From Tenacibaculum sp. 1_MG-2023 (lineage in GTDB: Bacteria > Bacteroidota > Bacteroidia > Flavobacteriales > Flavobacteriaceae): a DNA stretch of 64,000 nt. Below are positions 53,988 to 62,141 of the stretch, piece after piece (position 1 is the stretch's first letter; every line of letters begins with the position of its first letter). Location: contig NZ_JAUORH010000001.1 in the NCBI RefSeq assembly GCF_030547425.1, positions 186,001 through 250,000 of the forward strand, written 5' to 3'. The translations under genes were made by a program, and so were the position numbers. The notes beneath the pieces were generated by a model that made no database searches, was not told the origin of the DNA, and worked only from the letters and a program-made list of their open reading frames with translations.

Positions 53988-54457
53988 TACCATTTATTAT
54001 AAGGGAATTTGCTTAAGTTAGAATTGTAGTATTTGGCTATTCCGGTAACTTCCTCACCTAGCCATTCAGGTTTTGTAAAGTGTTCGTTTTCGTTTTCTAG
54101 TTCTACTTCGGCAACTAATAAACCGTTGTTTTCTCCCAAAAAATCATCTACTTCAAAAGTATGACTGTCTACTTTTACTAAATAACGGTACTTTTCAATA
54201 ATTCCTTTTTCACATAAATTAAAAAGAGCATCAGCTTCCTTTTTATCAATTTCTTTTTCCCATTCAAAACGAGTAGTTCCGTTAGTGTTAGAAGCTCCTT
54301 TGATAGTTAAAAAACCTGTGCTGTCTTTAATTCGAACTCGTACTACGCGCTCTTTATCTGAATTTAAAAAACCTTGCTTTATGTAGTTTTTTTGAAAAGC
54401 TTTTTTCTTAAAATCTGTGGATTTAACTAAAAACTTTCGCTCTATTTCTATAGCCAT
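53987..54457 (-). CDS. CYTH domain protein (triphosphatase-like)
   Basis: A 156-residue protein starting MAIEIERKFLV, with the CYTH signature ExExK (Glu4, Glu6, Lys8). Charged residues in beta strands (RVRIKDSTGFLTIKG, TRFEWEKEID, FEVDDFLGENNGLLVAEVELENEN) fit the tunnel fold that binds triphosphate with divalent metal. Bacterial CYTH proteins are often inorganic triphosphatases. I start at ATG 54457; a 5-residue longer frame is less likely. Confidence 0.88.
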   Translation of the reverse strand: MAIEIERKFLVKSTDFKKKAFQKNYIKQGFLNSDKERVVRVRIKDSTGFLTIKGASNTNGTTRFEWEKEIDKKEADALFNLCEKGIIEKYRYLVKVDSHTFEVDDFLGENNGLLVAEVELENENEHFTKPEWLGEEVTGIAKYYNSNLSKFPYNKW

Positions 54458-54549
54458 ACAAAACGGAATCAAATTTATACGAATGTACCATTTTTGTTGA
54501 TATTATTGAATATCTTTGATTAATGATTTTAATAGTTAAACTTGATTAA

Positions 54550-55272
54550 ATGGCATTAATAACTACAAAGGCCATTGTTTTAAGCTCTCTTAAATATGGA
54601 GATACCAGTTTAATTGTAAAATGTTTTACTTTACAAGAAGGAGTAAAATCGTATATGATAAAAGGTGTGCTAAAATCAAAAAAAGGAAAATTAAAACCTG
54701 CACACTTTCAACCATTAACACAGTTAAATCTTACTGCAAACCATAGCAATAAAAGTTCATTACATTCTATTAAAGAAGTGCAAGTAATTCATTCGTATGA
54801 AACTATTCATACTTCCGTAGTTAAACAAACCATTGTACTTTTTTTATCAGAAGTGTTATCGTATATCCTTCAAGAGGAAGAAGAAAACAATCCTTTATAT
54901 AGTTATATTGAAACTTCTTTAATTTGGTTAGACACACATGGTGAAGTAGCAAACTTTCATATATTGTTTTTATTGAATTTATCTAGGTATCTTGGCTTTT
55001 ATCCAGACACGACCAATATTGATAGATTAGCCTTTAATTTATTAGAAGGAGGTTTTACCGATACGGAATATGAAAAGCTAACTCTATCGGGAAAAAAATT
55101 ACTTCTTTTTAAAGGTATATTAGGCATAAATTTTGATGCAATAAATTCAATTTCTTATTCAAAAAAAGAAAGACAAATTATTCTCCGAATTATAGTTCAA
55201 TATTATGAATTACATTTGGAGGGATTTAGAGAACCTAAGTCATTAGATGTTTTAGAAACCGTATTTAATTAA
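54550..55272 (+). CDS. recO: DNA repair protein RecO
   Basis: A 240-residue protein with an N-terminal OB-fold (ALITTKAIVLSSLKYGDTSLIVKCFT) and a helical second half (EVLSYILQEEEENNPLYSYI, FHILFLLNLSRYLGFYPD). RecO helps RecR load RecA on single strands. The zinc-binding cysteines of some RecO proteins are absent here. It ends 1 base before the start of a TonB receptor gene. TATCTTTG at 54511-54518 is a -7 candidate. Confidence 0.9.
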   Translation: MALITTKAIVLSSLKYGDTSLIVKCFTLQEGVKSYMIKGVLKSKKGKLKPAHFQPLTQLNLTANHSNKSSLHSIKEVQVIHSYETIHTSVVKQTIVLFLSEVLSYILQEEEENNPLYSYIETSLIWLDTHGEVANFHILFLLNLSRYLGFYPDTTNIDRLAFNLLEGGFTDTEYEKLTLSGKKLLLFKGILGINFDAINSISYSKKERQIILRIIVQYYELHLEGFREPKSLDVLETVFN

Positions 55273-55273
55273 T

Positions 55274-57739
55274 ATGAAGCAAAGAATTACTGTATTTTTT
55301 TTATTATTTATTACCACAATTTTTTCTCAAACTATTACTGTTATTGATGCTGAAACAGGTAAGCCTGTAGAGGCTGTTGCAGTGTTTAATAAAAGCAAAG
55401 TAACATCGGCAGTAAGTGATGAGTTTGGGAAAGTAGATGTTTCTAATTTTAAAAAAAATGAGTTGCTTACGTTTGCACACGTGTCGTATGCAGAATACCA
55501 AGAAAAAAAATCAGCAATAAAAAAGAATAACTACCATGTTTATTTATCAAAAAACTCTGAGCAGTTAGATGAGGTAGTTGTTTCAGTTTTTAAAAATAGA
55601 GAAAAAACCAATCGAATTGCAGAGCAAATAGCAGTGGTGTCTTCAAAAGAAATAGAGAAACTATCTCCACAGACTTCAGCAGATTTATTAGCAAGTGTTC
55701 CTGGAATTAAAGTTCAGAAATCACAGTTTGGAGGAGGAAGTCCTGTTTTGCGTGGAATGGAAAGTAACCGAGTACTTTTGGTAGTTGATGGTGTTCGTAT
55801 GAATAATGCAATTTACCGAAAAGGACACTTACAAAACTCAATTACAGTAGCTCCAAATTTATTAGATAGAACAGAAGTTGTTTTTGGTCCGTCATCAGTA
55901 ATTTATGGTTCTGATGCATTAGGTGGGGTAATTCACTACTATACCAAAACTCCGAAGTTATCAAAAAAAGGAAGTGAAGTTAAAGGAAATACATTTTTAA
56001 GATATAGTTCAGCAAATAATGAAATAACTAATGTAGTTTCTGCTGAGTTAAGATTTAAAAAATGGGCATCTTTTACAAGTGTAGCTCATAGTAATTTTGG
56101 AGATTTAAAGATGGGAGAAAACCGTTCTCATGGTTTTGAAAACTGGGGGAAAGTACCTTTTTACTCTAATAATACTAATACTTTTTACAATGATACACCA
56201 GTAGCCAATTTTAATGAGAATTTACAAAGAAATACAGGCTACAGTCAAACAGACGTGCTACAAAAATTTTATATTCCTTTTTCAAAAAACACTGATTTTA
56301 AACTAAACTTACAGTATTCAACCTCTTCAAGCATCCCGCGTTTTGACAAGTTAACTGAGTTGAAAAGTGGAAGCTTAAAGTTTGCTGAATGGTATTACGG
56401 TCCACAAGAACGTTTGTTAATATCTCCGCAGTTAATTATCAATCCTAAGAAAAAATGGATGGATAATGGTACAATAACTTTAGCGTATCAAAACATAAAA
56501 GAAAGTCGTATACAACGAAAGTATGGAAGCTTAGATAGGTCTTACAGAAATGAAAGTGTAGATGTTTTTAGTTTGAATGGAGATTTTACAATACCCTTAG
56601 CTAAAAGAAGAAATTTAGGGTATGGAGTAGAAGTTACTTACAATGATGTAGCATCAAATTCTTATGGAAAAACATTGCGTGTTAATGGTAATAAAATTAT
56701 TGGTTTTGATGATGATTTTACCGTGCAATCTCGATATCCTGATGGAGGAAGCAGTTATTTAAGTTCAGCTTTTTATGTAGATTATCGTCAAGATATTAAT
56801 GATAAATCAACATTAAACACAGGAATTAGAGGTACCAATACTGTGTTGAAAGCAAAATGGCTTGATGAAACGTTTATAGATATTCCTCAAAGTGATATAA
56901 AACTAGATAATCAATCGTTAACAGCAACCATAGGGTATGTGTACAAACCAAATAAAACGTGGCAATTAAATACGGTATTGTCTTCTGGGTTTAGATCACC
57001 AAATATTGATGATGTAGGAAAAATAAGAGAGAAAAATGGAAAAGTAACAGTACCCAATATAGAATTAAAACCAGAACATGCATATAATGCTGAAATAGGA
57101 GCTCAAAAATACTTTAACAATAGAAAGTTTAGAGTTGGAGCTAACGTGTATTATACTTTGTTGAATAATTATATTTATAGAGAGAATTTTGAATTAAATG
57201 GAAGCTCAACTATTGAGTATGACGGAGAAGAAGGAGCTATTGTAGCTAATGTTAATAAAGGAACAGCTTATGTTACGGGTGCTACAGTAAGTTATCAAGG
57301 AAAGTTACATAGAAATTGGAATACTTCAGGATTTGTTACCTATACGTATGGAAAAACTTATGATACCAACGAACCAATGTCGTCTATTCCACCATTATTT
57401 GGTCGTTTTGATGTAAGTTACGTAAATAAGAAGCTAGAAGGTGGAGTCAACTTAGTTTTTAATGCGAAAAAAGATATTTCAGACTATAACATAACTGAAG
57501 GTATTGATAACCATGAACAGACACCAATTGTGAATCCTAATGCAACGGAAGATATTAACGAATATTATGGAACTCCTAGCTGGATGACTGTTGGATTGTA
57601 TGGGAAGTATCAGTTCACAAAAAACATCGCTTTGCAAGCGCAATTGTCAAATTTGTTTGATGAGCATTATAAAGAATTTGCTTCGGGAGTTTCAGCTGCA
57701 GGACGTAATATTTCAGTATCTTTGTTAACCAATTTTTAA
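55274..57739 (+). CDS. TonB-dependent receptor, CarboxypepD/plug type
   Basis: An 821-residue outer-membrane protein. Signal peptide MKQRITVFFLLFITTIFSQ, a short CarboxypepD-like domain, a plug (GGSPVLRGMESNRVLLVVDGVRMNNAIYRKGHLQNSI) and barrel ending in SVSLLTNF. The plug resembles heme/vitamin-type receptors, but cargo cannot be assigned. The ATG sits 1 base after recO, so they are probably co-transcribed. DUF3817 follows 11 bases later. Confidence 0.88.
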   Translation: MKQRITVFFLLFITTIFSQTITVIDAETGKPVEAVAVFNKSKVTSAVSDEFGKVDVSNFKKNELLTFAHVSYAEYQEKKSAIKKNNYHVYLSKNSEQLDEVVVSVFKNREKTNRIAEQIAVVSSKEIEKLSPQTSADLLASVPGIKVQKSQFGGGSPVLRGMESNRVLLVVDGVRMNNAIYRKGHLQNSITVAPNLLDRTEVVFGPSSVIYGSDALGGVIHYYTKTPKLSKKGSEVKGNTFLRYSSANNEITNVVSAELRFKKWASFTSVAHSNFGDLKMGENRSHGFENWGKVPFYSNNTNTFYNDTPVANFNENLQRNTGYSQTDVLQKFYIPFSKNTDFKLNLQYSTSSSIPRFDKLTELKSGSLKFAEWYYGPQERLLISPQLIINPKKKWMDNGTITLAYQNIKESRIQRKYGSLDRSYRNESVDVFSLNGDFTIPLAKRRNLGYGVEVTYNDVASNSYGKTLRVNGNKIIGFDDDFTVQSRYPDGGSSYLSSAFYVDYRQDINDKSTLNTGIRGTNTVLKAKWLDETFIDIPQSDIKLDNQSLTATIGYVYKPNKTWQLNTVLSSGFRSPNIDDVGKIREKNGKVTVPNIELKPEHAYNAEIGAQKYFNNRKFRVGANVYYTLLNNYIYRENFELNGSSTIEYDGEEGAIVANVNKGTAYVTGATVSYQGKLHRNWNTSGFVTYTYGKTYDTNEPMSSIPPLFGRFDVSYVNKKLEGGVNLVFNAKKDISDYNITEGIDNHEQTPIVNPNATEDINEYYGTPSWMTVGLYGKYQFTKNIALQAQLSNLFDEHYKEFASGVSAAGRNISVSLLTNF

Positions 57740-57750
57740 GTAAAAAATCA

Positions 57751-58032
57751 ATGATTAATTTTTTCAGATTAGTAAGTTTATTAGAAGGGATATCTTACAT
57801 TTTATTACTTTTTATAGCAGTGCCAATAAAATACTTACAAGGAAATCCAGAATATGTAAAAATGCTGGGTATGCCCCACGGATTATTGTTTGTAGGGTAT
57901 ATTGTATTAGCTATTATGTTAAAGTACGAGTTAAACTGGAACGGTAAAACTTTCGGAATCGTTTGTTTACTTTCTATTCTACCTTTCGGAACATTTTTCG
58001 TTGGTAAATACTTAAAAAAGGCAGAAGCTTAA
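57751..58032 (+). CDS. DUF3817 membrane protein
   Basis: A 93-residue protein with three hydrophobic segments. The N-terminal RLVSLLEGISYILLLFIAVPIKY and the later MPHGLLFVGYIVLAIML are the DUF3817 pattern. Function unknown. Last gene of the recO-receptor run. Confidence 0.85.
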   Translation: MINFFRLVSLLEGISYILLLFIAVPIKYLQGNPEYVKMLGMPHGLLFVGYIVLAIMLKYELNWNGKTFGIVCLLSILPFGTFFVGKYLKKAEA

Positions 58033-58054
58033 TATTTTACTTTATTGAGAAAAA

Positions 58055-58297
58055 TTACCCTCCGCTAACTGGAGGAATAATTGCGATTACATCATTCTCT
58101 TTTATGAGTATGTCGTCAGTAGCGTAGCTTTCGTTAATAGCTACCGCATACGAACTCATTTTTTGTAGCTCAGGGAATTCTGCTAAAAGAAATTCTTTAA
58201 AACTAGCAACAGTACTTTTGTTAGGTAGTTCAATTTCTAATGAAGAACTATCAATAAAGTCTGTAGCCATACCAAAAAATAGAATGCTTATTTTCAT
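58055..58297 (-). CDS. moaD: Molybdopterin synthase small subunit MoaD
   Basis: An 80-residue ubiquitin-like protein ending in the sulfur-carrying VSGG. MoaD-GG is activated as thiocarboxylate and gives sulfur to MoaE. The run MKISILFFGMATDF and NDVIAIIPPVSGG identify the family. It is convergent with DUF3817 and is separated from moaE by 13 kb. Confidence 0.92.
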   Translation of the reverse strand: MKISILFFGMATDFIDSSSLEIELPNKSTVASFKEFLLAEFPELQKMSSYAVAINESYATDDILIKENDVIAIIPPVSGG

Positions 58298-58712
58298 ATG
58301 TTTATTTTATTTTTTATTAACAATCCTTTACTTTGATGTTTAAAATAATCATTTCGTTGTATGTTTAATAATGATTTTAAACATGTCAGTTTCAAAACAT
58401 AAAAATACCACTAATTTTTATAAATACTGAATTTAACAAAGCTTTAATATTTATTGTAAAGTGTCTAATTATCAATGCGAAAAAAAACTAAGTTAGGGAA
58501 AACCCTGAGAAGAAAATGGTGCCAACTCAGGGTTTTCCCTGATAGGCTTTAACATTTGTTAAAAAATAATTTTATATGTTTGAGGAAGGTAATACTAAAA
58601 ATTTGATCACTTTTTAGTATTATCTACTAGCTAGTAAAAGAAGAAGGATGTTTATAAAGTTGCGTACATTTTTCTTTCTTACCTAAAAAATGTTTAATTA
58701 AAAATTAAAAAA
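58298..58712. promoter_or_regulatory. Palindrome-rich gene-free region
   Basis: No ORF recognised here. Three perfect or near-perfect palindromes stand out: a 15-bp-arm hairpin AGGGAAAACCCTGAG(58495-58509)/CTCAGGGTTTTCCCT(58526-58540), an 11-bp-arm one AATACTAAAAA(58591-58601)/TTTTTAGTATT(58611-58621), and the 12-base TACTAGCTAGTA (58625-58636). They precede the 31-codon ORF and lipoprotein gene and may be regulator binding sites or attenuators. No good TAnnTTTG was found; TACATTTT (near 58666) is a weak candidate. Confidence 0.5.
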
Positions 58713-58808
58713 ATGAATATTATTTTATGGCAAATTTTGAACTTAGTAGGAATTGTCATTATTGTATTTTTACTATTAAAAATTTTAAAAAATTTTAAAA
58801 AAAATTAA
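58713..58808 (+). CDS. Possible 31-residue single-span membrane peptide
   Basis: An ORF of 31 codons with A-rich start context (AAAAAAATG). It encodes MNIILWQILNLVGIVIIV and then FLLLKILKNFKKN: one hydrophobic span with a basic C-terminal end. It ends 3 bases before the lipoprotein start at 58812, so the two may share a transcript. Too short to be sure it is translated. Confidence 0.45.
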   Translation: MNIILWQILNLVGIVIIVFLLLKILKNFKKN

Positions 58809-58811
58809 GAA

Positions 58812-59470
58812 ATGAAAAAGAAATTAAACCGATTTTTATTGTCATTATTGACAATATTATTTTTATCCTGTTCTCAAAGCGAAACGGCTATGCATGAAGA
58901 AGATTTGCGTAAAGAACTAGGTTTAGACCTAACTCGTTATCAGCTGCTGAAATCAATAATATAGAGGAAAATACAGAACCTATATATTTTAATAGTATAG
59001 AAGAAGCAAAAAAAATCTTAGATAATTCTTTGAAAGGATTCGAAAACTCTAATAAAAACTACGTTTCAAAAAACATTGTAAATTTAAATAAATCTTTGAG
59101 GAGTTTTTATGAACCTTGTGGACAAGGGAGTGTTAATCTGCAAACGGGTAATATGTCTATGAATCTGCATCTTAATATGTCATTTAATTATGATGGTAAC
59201 AATATAAGTAATGTTAATTCTCATTTATCTGGCTTTACTTTAGGGGTAAGCTATAGTCATATATCATCTACACATAGTGTAGTAGGTAATACTATAAATG
59301 TTACAGTTAGAGGGACTCTTAATTACAACCTTTTTGTAGAAGGAGTTGGGACTTATTATAAAGAAAATGTTACATTAGTAGGAAACTATGATCCTTGTTC
59401 AGGATCAGGAGGGGTGGCTTATTGTCCACCTTCTAAATGTGCAGAAGAGGAAATAAGAGTTAGAGAGTAA
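58812..59470 (+). pseudogene. Lipoprotein gene split by a frameshift
   Basis: The first frame starts at ATG 58812 with a lipoprotein signal (MKKKLNRFLLSLLTILFLSC) and ends at TAG near 58967 after about 51 residues. A second frame, open from 58913 to 59470, carries the rest (LSAAEINNIEENTEPIYFNSIEEAKKIL ... CPPSKCAEEE). A one-base change near 58925-58945 would join them into about 219 residues; no slippery heptamer suits programmed shifting. The long half has beta-rich, Asn/Ser-rich repeats and four cysteines. Probably a broken exported lipoprotein; a sequencing error would make it intact. Confidence 0.65.
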
Positions 59471-59480
59471 TTTAACGTAT

Positions 59481-59517
59481 ATAATTGCAAGGTAGTTGGC
59501 AGCTATCTTGTAATTAT
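59481..59517. terminator. Hairpin between lipoprotein and DUF5686 genes
   Basis: A 17-bp stem (ATAATTGCAAGGTAGTT / AGCTATCTTGTAATTAT, with three wobbles) with loop GGC; lies between convergent genes and probably acts as a bidirectional terminator. Confidence 0.7.
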
Positions 59518-59546
59518 ATTTAACTTAACAATTGTATTGTAATAAT

Positions 59547-62012
59547 CTACAATTTTATCCCGAAAACAACTCTATTTTCAGATTTTCCATTAAAGTAAGA
59601 GCGAGCAAAATCTACACGTAAAAAACGCCATTTTCCAATACCAACATTATCTAAACCAATAGCAAACTCAGAATAAGGTTTGTTAGCTGCTGTAAATAAT
59701 CCTTTGGCACCAGTAACTAGATGAAAGTTAAGTTTATTTAACAAAGGAACTTTACTTAATAATGCTCCTTTAAAGTTATATTCTCCATGAAGTTCAGCAT
59801 ATGTATCGTTAGAACTTAATTTATAATACGGAAGCATATAAAAGTTGTTTAAATAATTGTCTTTTGGAGCTATTAACAAGCGATTTCCGTTAAAATGAGC
59901 ATAATCTATAAACGGAATGTCTTTTTTCTCTAAGAACATACCTCCTTTTGCTTTGTAAGCAAATTCACCCCAATTACCCAAATTGATTTGTTGATATAAT
60001 TGAGAAAAAATCACATCAGAATTCCATTCAGAATTTCCTGAGCCAAAGTTTTTTTGATAACCAATGTACAGTGATGGGTATTTACGACTAGGGATGTTGT
60101 ATTTTCCATCAGGATATGATAAATATTTTTGACCAAAATTAATGTTCGCTCCTAAAGAAAAAGTCCACATTTGATGAGGTGTGAAACCTGTTGAAAAATC
60201 AGCAGGATCTTGCGGATTATTAGAAGTGTAGTCTACATTGTCTTGGGGAAACATTACATAATCAGTTGTATTAAATAAAGGCTTTCTATCTGCAAACTCT
60301 AAAGAAGAGAACATACGTATTCCGTTCGTTACTTCCTGTGAAAAGGTTGTTTTGGCAAATGTCTTTTCATAAATTTTTAAATAGTTTCGTTCAAAACCAA
60401 TAGAACTTATCGTGTTCCAAAACTTAGAAATAGGTTGTTTAGAGTTGAATTGTGGTGTGGTAACTCCTCCAGAAATCATTAAAATGGGTCGTGTAGTATT
60501 ATTCCAACGATAGTTAAAGTTGGCTGTAGGACGCACTTTTTTCTCTGAAAAACCATAATTAATATCAGCCCCAATACTAAAATGTTTTCCTTTTTTGTTC
60601 AATGATTTTCGGTAGTTAATACCTAAAGAAGAATTCCATCCTTGCACCGTATTAAAGTTAAGATTTTCAATAGGAGAAGAAGTGCTTATCGACCACTTTT
60701 TGTAAGAATCTCGGTAAGTATAACCAGAAAGAATATCCAACGGTTTAAACTTATTATTTTTGGTATCTATAGAGTCTAAATATTTCTTCGATTTTCGAAT
60801 AGTTTTTATGCTGTCTTTTAATTTGTAATCCGATATTTCTTCAGAAGTTAAAGTTACAGGACGAATTTTTTTCCAATATGTTGAATCCTTTTCAGTAGCA
60901 TTTTCAGCAAATGAAAGAACCTCGTTACCAAAAGTGTCTTTAGTAAAATTAGGATTAAAATTATAGTTAGAATAAGCAGCAGAAAATCGTCCGTTAAAAT
61001 GAAACCCCAAAAGCCCAGCTTTAAAATCTATGGTTTGCGTAACGGGCACCCAAGCTTTTTTTTTAGTAGAAAAATTATAATTCTGTTTAATATGTAGTGA
61101 ATCTACAATAGGCAAGCTTATTTGTGCACCAGTGACAATAACATCCGCACCATAAATAGCCCAATTATCTTCAACTATATAGATGAACCCACTAAAAACC
61201 CGATCGTTTTTACGTTTTGGTAAAAGTTGAATTTTGTTAATTAGTGTTCCATTTTTATCATAAAAAACACCCGTTAGTTTATAGTTGTAATAGCCAAAGG
61301 CACCATTTGCAATAGGAGAAACTACCTTAACGTCACCTAAATCAAAAGAGTTTTCATAAAAGTTAAAATTAACTTCTTCTGCTTGATTAAAACTAATTCC
61401 GTTGTCTTGTCCGCTAACTTTTGAAGCTATAATGTGTTCTTTAAAGTTTTTAGGTCTTTTTTGGAAAGCGATTTTTGAGACCGTTTCAGAAAGGTAAACG
61501 ACGCCTGTTCTAGTTGAATCTAATCCACCGCCCATATCACCAATGTCTTGTCCTAAAAACTTTTTTGGTAAATCTTTTACCTTAAACAAACCACGAGAGT
61601 AAAAATCAGCAGTATACTCAGCAAACTTATTCGTGTTTTTTGCCTTGCTAGCAATGGCATTTCTAATAATTTTGTTGGCAGGATTTTCTTTAGAAGAAAT
61701 AGTTACTTCATCCAAAGTAACCTCTTCTTCGGGTAATGTAATATTTAAAGTAAAAGGGAAAGAGTTGATTTCAATAGTTTTTTTTAGAGTCATATACCCT
61801 AGCATTTGAAATATTACAGTGTGCTCTCCTGTTGAGTTAAAAGCTAATTCGTAGTCACCTTTTGTATTGGTTGTGGTACCTGTAATAGTATTTTCTAAAT
61901 ATACACTTACAAAAGAAAGAGGCTGGTTTTTAGTATCGGTAACTTTTCCTGTAATTTGAGAAAAAGCAATTGAAGAGCATACTAAAAATAAAAATGTAGT
62001 TATATTTTTCAT
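59547..62012 (-). CDS. DUF5686 and carboxypeptidase-like domain protein
   Basis: An 821-residue protein. A signal peptide (MKNITTFLFLVCSSIAFSQ) and a CarboxypepD_reg-like domain (GKVTDTKNQPLSFVSVYLENT, residues about 20-105) are followed by a long DUF5686 region with beta-strand repeats and a barrel-like C terminus (ARSYFNGKSENRVVFGIKL). It is likely an outer-membrane protein of unknown function, common in Bacteroidota. Start chosen at ATG 62012; the longer frame adds 9 residues without signal-peptide character. Confidence 0.82.
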   Translation of the reverse strand: MKNITTFLFLVCSSIAFSQITGKVTDTKNQPLSFVSVYLENTITGTTTNTKGDYELAFNSTGEHTVIFQMLGYMTLKKTIEINSFPFTLNITLPEEEVTLDEVTISSKENPANKIIRNAIASKAKNTNKFAEYTADFYSRGLFKVKDLPKKFLGQDIGDMGGGLDSTRTGVVYLSETVSKIAFQKRPKNFKEHIIASKVSGQDNGISFNQAEEVNFNFYENSFDLGDVKVVSPIANGAFGYYNYKLTGVFYDKNGTLINKIQLLPKRKNDRVFSGFIYIVEDNWAIYGADVIVTGAQISLPIVDSLHIKQNYNFSTKKKAWVPVTQTIDFKAGLLGFHFNGRFSAAYSNYNFNPNFTKDTFGNEVLSFAENATEKDSTYWKKIRPVTLTSEEISDYKLKDSIKTIRKSKKYLDSIDTKNNKFKPLDILSGYTYRDSYKKWSISTSSPIENLNFNTVQGWNSSLGINYRKSLNKKGKHFSIGADINYGFSEKKVRPTANFNYRWNNTTRPILMISGGVTTPQFNSKQPISKFWNTISSIGFERNYLKIYEKTFAKTTFSQEVTNGIRMFSSLEFADRKPLFNTTDYVMFPQDNVDYTSNNPQDPADFSTGFTPHQMWTFSLGANINFGQKYLSYPDGKYNIPSRKYPSLYIGYQKNFGSGNSEWNSDVIFSQLYQQINLGNWGEFAYKAKGGMFLEKKDIPFIDYAHFNGNRLLIAPKDNYLNNFYMLPYYKLSSNDTYAELHGEYNFKGALLSKVPLLNKLNFHLVTGAKGLFTAANKPYSEFAIGLDNVGIGKWRFLRVDFARSYFNGKSENRVVFGIKL

Positions 62013-62045
62013 AGTCAGTTGGTTGTTGTTAACAAACATAAAAGA

Positions 62046-62095
62046 AGAACTTTGTAAAGTGTATTTAAGAAGTGTTAAATAACTTACAAAGTTCT
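62046..62095 (-). terminator. Hairpin downstream of the AsmA-family gene
   Basis: AGAACTTTGTAA (62046-62057) pairs perfectly with TTACAAAGTTCT (62084-62095); on the minus strand a T-rich tail follows. Likely terminates the AsmA-family gene. Confidence 0.65.
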
Positions 62096-62141
62096 CTTAA
62101 TATAATGTAAGACTATGAAAAAGAAAAAATGTTACAAAAGA

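Noticed and set aside
58895..58945. Programmed -1 frameshift in the lipoprotein gene
   Set aside because: No slippery X-XXY-YYZ heptamer or strong downstream stem was found near the shift; a mutation or sequencing error is simpler.
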